This document shows positions 58,801 to 64,000 of a stretch of DNA of 64,000 nucleotides, one piece after another. Below the pieces are notes generated by a model. That model saw nothing but the letters and a program-made list of their open reading frames with translations. It ran no database searches and was not told the DNA's origin. The stretch's first letter is position 1. Every line of letters starts with the position of its first letter. The position numbers were made by a program, and so were the translations under genes. The DNA is from Parapristionchus giblindavisi. Taxonomy: Eukaryota; Nematoda; Chromadorea; Rhabditida; Diplogasteridae. The DNA lies in assembly GCA_943737045.1 (NCBI GenBank), contig CALSFV010000335.1, positions 186,001 to 250,000 on the forward strand, written 5' to 3'.

Positions 58801-61800
58801 ATCGACATGACCTGAAGTGTGTCTCATTCAGAATTTTTTCCTCTTTCACATAGTATATCACTAGCTGAGTATCATTGACAATTAGACTTGTAACGAATTG
58901 TTTTGTACCAAAAACAGAGAGTACTGAAAGATAAATTTACATATCGGCCGTACTGACCACTTTGAAATAGTTTATCTTATTCAGAATTTTTCGCTCTTTC
59001 ATTTGGTATATGACACGATAGGTTTCATTTTCATTTTCATATTTCTCAAGTTATCTTGATCATTTCAGAGTAAAAGCTACTTTTGTACTTCGATCAAGAT
59101 AGCAGCAGTAAAATATTACAGATCGACATGACCTGAAGTGTGTCTCATTCAGAATTTTTTCCTCTTTCACACAGTATATCACTCGCTGAGCAACATTGAC
59201 AATTTGACTTGTAAAGAATTGTTTTGTACCAAAAACAGAGAATACTGAAAGATAAATTTACATATTGGCCGTACTGACCACTTTGAAATAGTTTATCTTA
59301 TTCAGAATTTTTCGCTCTTTCATTTGGTATATGACACGATAGGTTTCATTTTCATTTTCATATTTCTCAAGTTATCTTGATCATATCGGAGTAAAAGCTA
59401 CTTTTGTACTTCGATCATTATAGCAGCAGTAAAATATTACAGATCGACATGACCTGAAGTGTGTCTCATTCAGAATTTTTTCCTCTTTCACACAGTATAT
59501 CACTCGCTGAGTTACATTGACAATTTGACTTGTAACGAATTGTTTTGTACCAAAAACAGAGAATACTGAAAGATAAATTTACATATTGGCCGTACTGACC
59601 ACTTTGAAATAGTTTATCTCATTCAGAATTTTTCGCTCTTTCATTTGGTATATGACACGATAAGTTTCATTTTCATTTTCATGTTTCTCAAGTTATCTTC
59701 ATCATATCGGAGTAAAAGCTACTTTTGTACTTCGATCATTATAGCAGCAGTAAAATATTACAGATCGACATGACCTGAAGTGTGTCTCATTCAGAATTTT
59801 TTCCTCTTTCACACAGTATATCACTAGCTGAGTATCATTGACAATTAGACTTGTAACGAATTGTTTTGTACCAAAAACAGAGAATACTGAAAGATAAATT
59901 TACATATTGGCCGTACTGACCACTTTGAAATAGTTTATCTTATTCAGAATTTTTCGCTCTTTCATTTGGTATATGACACGATAGGTTTCATTTTCATTTT
60001 CATATTTCTCAAGTTATCTTGATCATATCAAAGTAAAAGCTACTTTTGTACTTCGATCATTATAGCAGCAGTAAAATATTACAGATCGACATGACCTGAA
60101 GTGTGTCTCATTCAGAATTTTTTCCTCTTTCACACAGTATATCACTCGCTGAGTAACATTGACAATTTGACTTGTAACGAATTGTTTTGTACCAAAAACA
60201 GAGAATACTGAAAGATAAATTTACATATTGGCCGTACTGACCACTTTGAAATAGTTTATCTTATTCAGAATTTTTCGCTCTTTCATTTGGTATATGACAC
60301 GATAGGTTTCATTTTCATTTTCATATTTCTCAAGTTATCTTGATCATATCAGAGTAAAAGCTACTTTTGTACTTCGATCATTATAGCAGCAGTAAAATAT
60401 TACAGATCGACATGACCTGAAGTGTGTCTCATTCAGAATTTTTTCCTCTTTCACACAGTATATCACTAGCTGAGTATCATTGACAATTAGACTTGTAACG
60501 AATTGTTTTGTACCAAAAACAGAGAGTACTGAAAGATATATTTACATATTGGCCGTACTGACCACTTTGAAATTGTTTATCTTATTCAGAATTTTTCGCT
60601 CTTTCATTTGGTATATGACACGATAGGTTTCATTTTCATTTTCATATTTCTCAAGTTATCTTGATCATATCAGAGTAAAAGCTACTTTTATACTTCGATC
60701 ATTATAGCAGCAGTAAAATATTACAGATCGACATGACCTGAAGTGTGTCTCATTCAGAATTTTTTCCTCTTTCACATAGTATATCACTCGCTGAGTTTCA
60801 TTGACAATTAGACTTGTAACGAATTGTTTTGTACCAAAAACAGAGAGTACTGAAAGATAAATTTACATATTGGCCGTACTGACCACTTTGAAATAGTTTA
60901 TCTTATTCAGAATTGTTCGCTCTTTCATTTGGTATATGACACGATAGGTTTCATTTTCATTTTCATATTTCTCAAGTTATCTTGATCATATCAGAGTAAA
61001 AGCTACTTTTATACTTCGATCATTATAGCAGCAGTAAAATATTACAGATCGACATGACCTGAAGTGTGTCTCATTCAGAATTTTTTCCTCTTTCACATAG
61101 TATATCACTCGCTGAGTATCATTGAAAATTAGACTTGTAACGAATTGCTTTGTACCAAAAACAGAGAGTACTGAAAGATAAATTTACATATTAGCCGTAC
61201 TGACCATTTTGAAATAGTTTATCTCATTCAGAATTTTTCGCTCTTTCATTTGGTATATGACACGATAGGTTTCATTTTCATTTTCATATTTCTCAAGTTA
61301 TCTTGATCATATCAGAGTAAAAGCTACTTTTATACTTCGATCATTATAGCAGCAGTAAAATATTACAGATCGACATGACCTGAAGTGTGTCTCATTCAGA
61401 ATTTTTTCCTCTTTCACATAGTATATCACTCGCTGAGTTTCATTGACAATTAGACTTGTAACGAATTGTTTTGTACCAAAAACAGAGAATACTGAAAGAT
61501 AAATTTACATATTGGCCGTACTGACCACTTTGAAATAGTTTATCTTATTCAGAATTTTTCGCTCTTTCATTTGGTATATGACACGATAGGTTTCATTTTC
61601 ATTTTCATATTTCTCAAGTTATCTTGATCATATCGGAGTAAAAGCTACTTTTGTACTTCGATCATTATAGCAGCAGTAAAATATTACAGATCGACATGAC
61701 CTGAAGTGTGTCTCATTCAGAATTTTTTCCTCTTTCACACAGTATATCACTCGCTGAGTAACATTGACAATTTGACTTGTAACGAATTGTTTTGTACCAA

Positions 61801-64000
61801 AAACAGAGAATACTGAAAGATAAATTTACATATTGGCCGTACTGACCACTTTGAAATAGTTTATCTTATTCAGAATTTTTCGCTCTTTCATTTGGTATAT
61901 GACACGATAGGTTTCATTTTCATTTTCATATTTCTCAAGTTATCTTGATCATATCAGGGTAAAAGCTACTTTTGTACTTCGATCATTATAGCAGCAGTAA
62001 AATATTACAGATCGACATGACCTGAAGTGTGTCTCATTCAGAATTTTTTCCTCTTTCACACAGTATATCACTCGCTGAGTAACATTGACAATTTGACTTG
62101 TAACGAATTGTTTTGTACCAAAAACAGAGAATACTGAAAGATAAATTTACATATTGGCCGTACTGACCACTTTGAAATAGTTTATCTCATTCAGAATTTT
62201 TCGCTCTTTCATTTGGTATATGACACGATAAGTTTCATTTTCATTTTCATGTTTCTCAAGTTATCTTCATCATATCGGAGTAAAAGCTACTTTTGTACTT
62301 CGATCATTATAGCAGCAGTAAAATATTACAGATCGACATGACCTGAAGTGTGTCTCATTCAGAATTTTTTCCTCTTTCACACAGTATATCACTCGCTGAG
62401 TTACATTGACAATTTGACTTGTAACGAATTGTTTTGTACCAAAAACAGAGAGTACTGAAAGATAAATTTACATATTGGCCGTACTGACCACTTTGAAATT
62501 GTTTATCTTATTCAGAATTTTTCGCTCTTTCATTTGGTATATGACACGATAGGTTTCATTTTCATTTTCATATTTCTCAAGTTATCTTGATCATATCAGA
62601 GTAAAAGCTACTTTTGTACTTCGATCATTATAGCAGCAGTAAAATATTACAGATCGACATGACCTGAAGTGTGTCTCATTCAGAATTTTTTCCTCTTTCA
62701 CACAGTATATCACTCGCTGAGTAACATTGACAATTTGACTTGTAACGAATTGTTTTGTACCAAAAACAGAGAATACTGAAAGATAAATTTACATATTGGC
62801 CGTACTGACCACTTTGAAATAGTTTATCTTATTCAGAATTTTTCGCTCTTTCATTTGGTATATGACACGATAGGTTTCATTTTCATTTTCATATTTCTCA
62901 AGTTATCTTGATCATATCAGAGTAAAAGCTACTTTTGTACTTCGATCATTATAGCAGCAGTAAAATATTACAGATCGACATGACCTGAAGTGTGTCTCAT
63001 TCAGAATTTTTTCCTCTTTCACACAGTATATCACTCGCTGAGTAACATTGACAATTTGACTTGTAACGAATTGTTTTGTACCAAAAACAGAGAATACTGA
63101 AAGATAAATTTACATATTGGCCGTACTGACCACTTTGAAATAGTTTATCTCATTCAGAATTTTTCGCTCTTTCATTTGGTATATGACACGATAAGTTTCA
63201 TTTTCATTTTCATGTTTCTCAAGTTATCTTCATCATATCGGAGTAAAAGCTACTTTTGTACTTCGATCATTATAGCAGCAGTAAAATATTACAGATCGAC
63301 ATGACCTGAAGTGTGTCTCATTCAGAATTTTTTCCTCTTTCACATAGTATATCACTAGCTGAGTATCATTGACAATTAGACTTGTAACGAATTGTTTTGT
63401 ACCAAAAACAGAGAGTACTGAAAGATAAATTTACATATTGGCCGTACTGACCACTTTGAAATTGTTTATCTTATTCAGAATTTTTCGCTCTTTCATTTGG
63501 TATATGACACGATAGGTTTCATTTTCATTTTCATATTTCTCAAGTTATCTTGATCATATCAGAGTAAAAGCTACTTTTGTACTTCGATCATTATAGCAGC
63601 AGTAAAATATTACAGATCGACATGACCTGAAGTGTGTCTCATTCAGAATTTTTTCCTCTTTCACACAGTATATCACTCGCTGAGTTACATTGACAATTTG
63701 ACTTGTAACGAATTGTTTTGTACCAAAAACAGAGAATACTGAAAGATAAATTTACATATTGGCCGTACTGACCACTTTGAAATAGTTTATCTCATTCAGA
63801 ATTTTTCGCTCTTTCATTTGGTATATGACACGATAAGTTTCATTTTCATTTTCATGTTTCTCAAGTTATCTTCATCATATCGGAGTAAAAGCTACTTTTG
63901 TACTTCGATCATTATAGCAGCAGTAAAATATTACAGATCGACATGACCTGAAGTGTGTCTCATTCAGAATTTTTTCCTCTTTCACATAGTATATCACTAG

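Larger units (their letters stand above)
36181..64000. repeat. 321-bp tandem satellite array
   Basis: Head-to-tail monomers of 321 bases (some 320). Landmarks: TTTGGTATATGACACGATAGG, CTCAAGTTATCTTGATCATA, GTACTTCGATCATTATAGCA, TTGTACCAAAAACAGAG and ACATATTGGCCGTACTGACC. Subtracting the four inserted elements leaves about 22 kb, roughly 68 units, and the array runs off the window. From about 50 kb rightward, monomer subtypes alternate (GATAAGTTTC with CATGTTTC and CTTCATCATATCGG; GAAATTGTTTATC with CTAGCTGAG; GATAGGTTTC), so there is higher-order structure. No ORF of its own. Could be subtelomeric or centromeric; the sequence does not say. Confidence 0.97.

Noticed and set aside
36181..64000. 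CRISPR-like array of repeats
   Set aside because: Units are 321 bp head-to-tail with no short unique spacers; this is satellite DNA in a eukaryote.
36181..64000. Telomeric repeats
   Set aside because: I looked for TTAGGC, TTAGG and TTAGGG tandem runs and found none; subtelomeric position remains only an inference from the Penelope-like element.

Overview
The window looks like a repeat-rich invertebrate genome, most likely a nematode. Evidence: many short introns (about 45-60 bp where no transposon sits) with TTTCAG-type acceptors, a eukaryotic tRNA-Gln(TTG), an ABCA-family gene split into about 40 small exons, and a mix of Tc1/mariner, hAT-like, RTE, CR1-like and Penelope-like elements. The species cannot be read from the sequence. 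There are no bacterial operons and no CRISPR array; every gene model is inferred from splice sites and reading-frame phase, without transcripts.

Left part (1-27.9 kb): genes embedded in transposon debris. A plus-strand gene of unknown function (3948-6561) ends in a coiled coil. Its stop codon falls inside a stretch that stays similar to a second, minus-strand fragment at 2.9-3.1 kb. A tRNA-Gln lies at 7265-7336. A minus-strand ABCA-type transporter (7515-18560) can be joined from 40 exons into one frame of 1152 codons: TMD1, a complete NBD1 and TMD2, followed directly by the last few residues typical of NBD2. NBD2 itself is absent. A small minus-strand membrane-protein gene (20051-21052) has an inverted, decayed partial copy at 22.4-22.65 kb. 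Around and inside these genes are at least twelve copies or fragments of a hairpin MITE, three copies of an inverted-repeat element carrying a decayed tRNA, two copies of an element with 8-bp target duplication, a hAT-like element, several Tc1/mariner relics, and scattered GATCAAA heptamers.

Middle part (25.8-35.1 kb): retroelements. An RTE 3' fragment on the plus strand is followed by two CR1-like elements on the minus strand. The second is interrupted by a 1.4-kb Tc1-type foldback element, and its 5' part is inverted in the manner of twin priming.

Right part (36.2-64 kb): a tandem satellite with a 321-bp unit, about 68 units within the window and running off its end. It has higher-order duplications of 3489 bp (marked by a 278-bp MITE) and 4229 bp (marked by a 2623-bp retroelement). 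The retroelement is Penelope-like (PLE). It has a complete reverse transcriptase, no visible GIY-YIG endonuclease, and a 3' motif holding every conserved piece of a hammerhead ribozyme: CUGANGA, GAAA, a GUC cleavage site and three matching helices. The three strands occur in an order that can only fold as a pseudoknot. I regard this apparently strand-permuted hammerhead on an endonuclease-less, satellite-resident PLE as the most interesting signal in the window.
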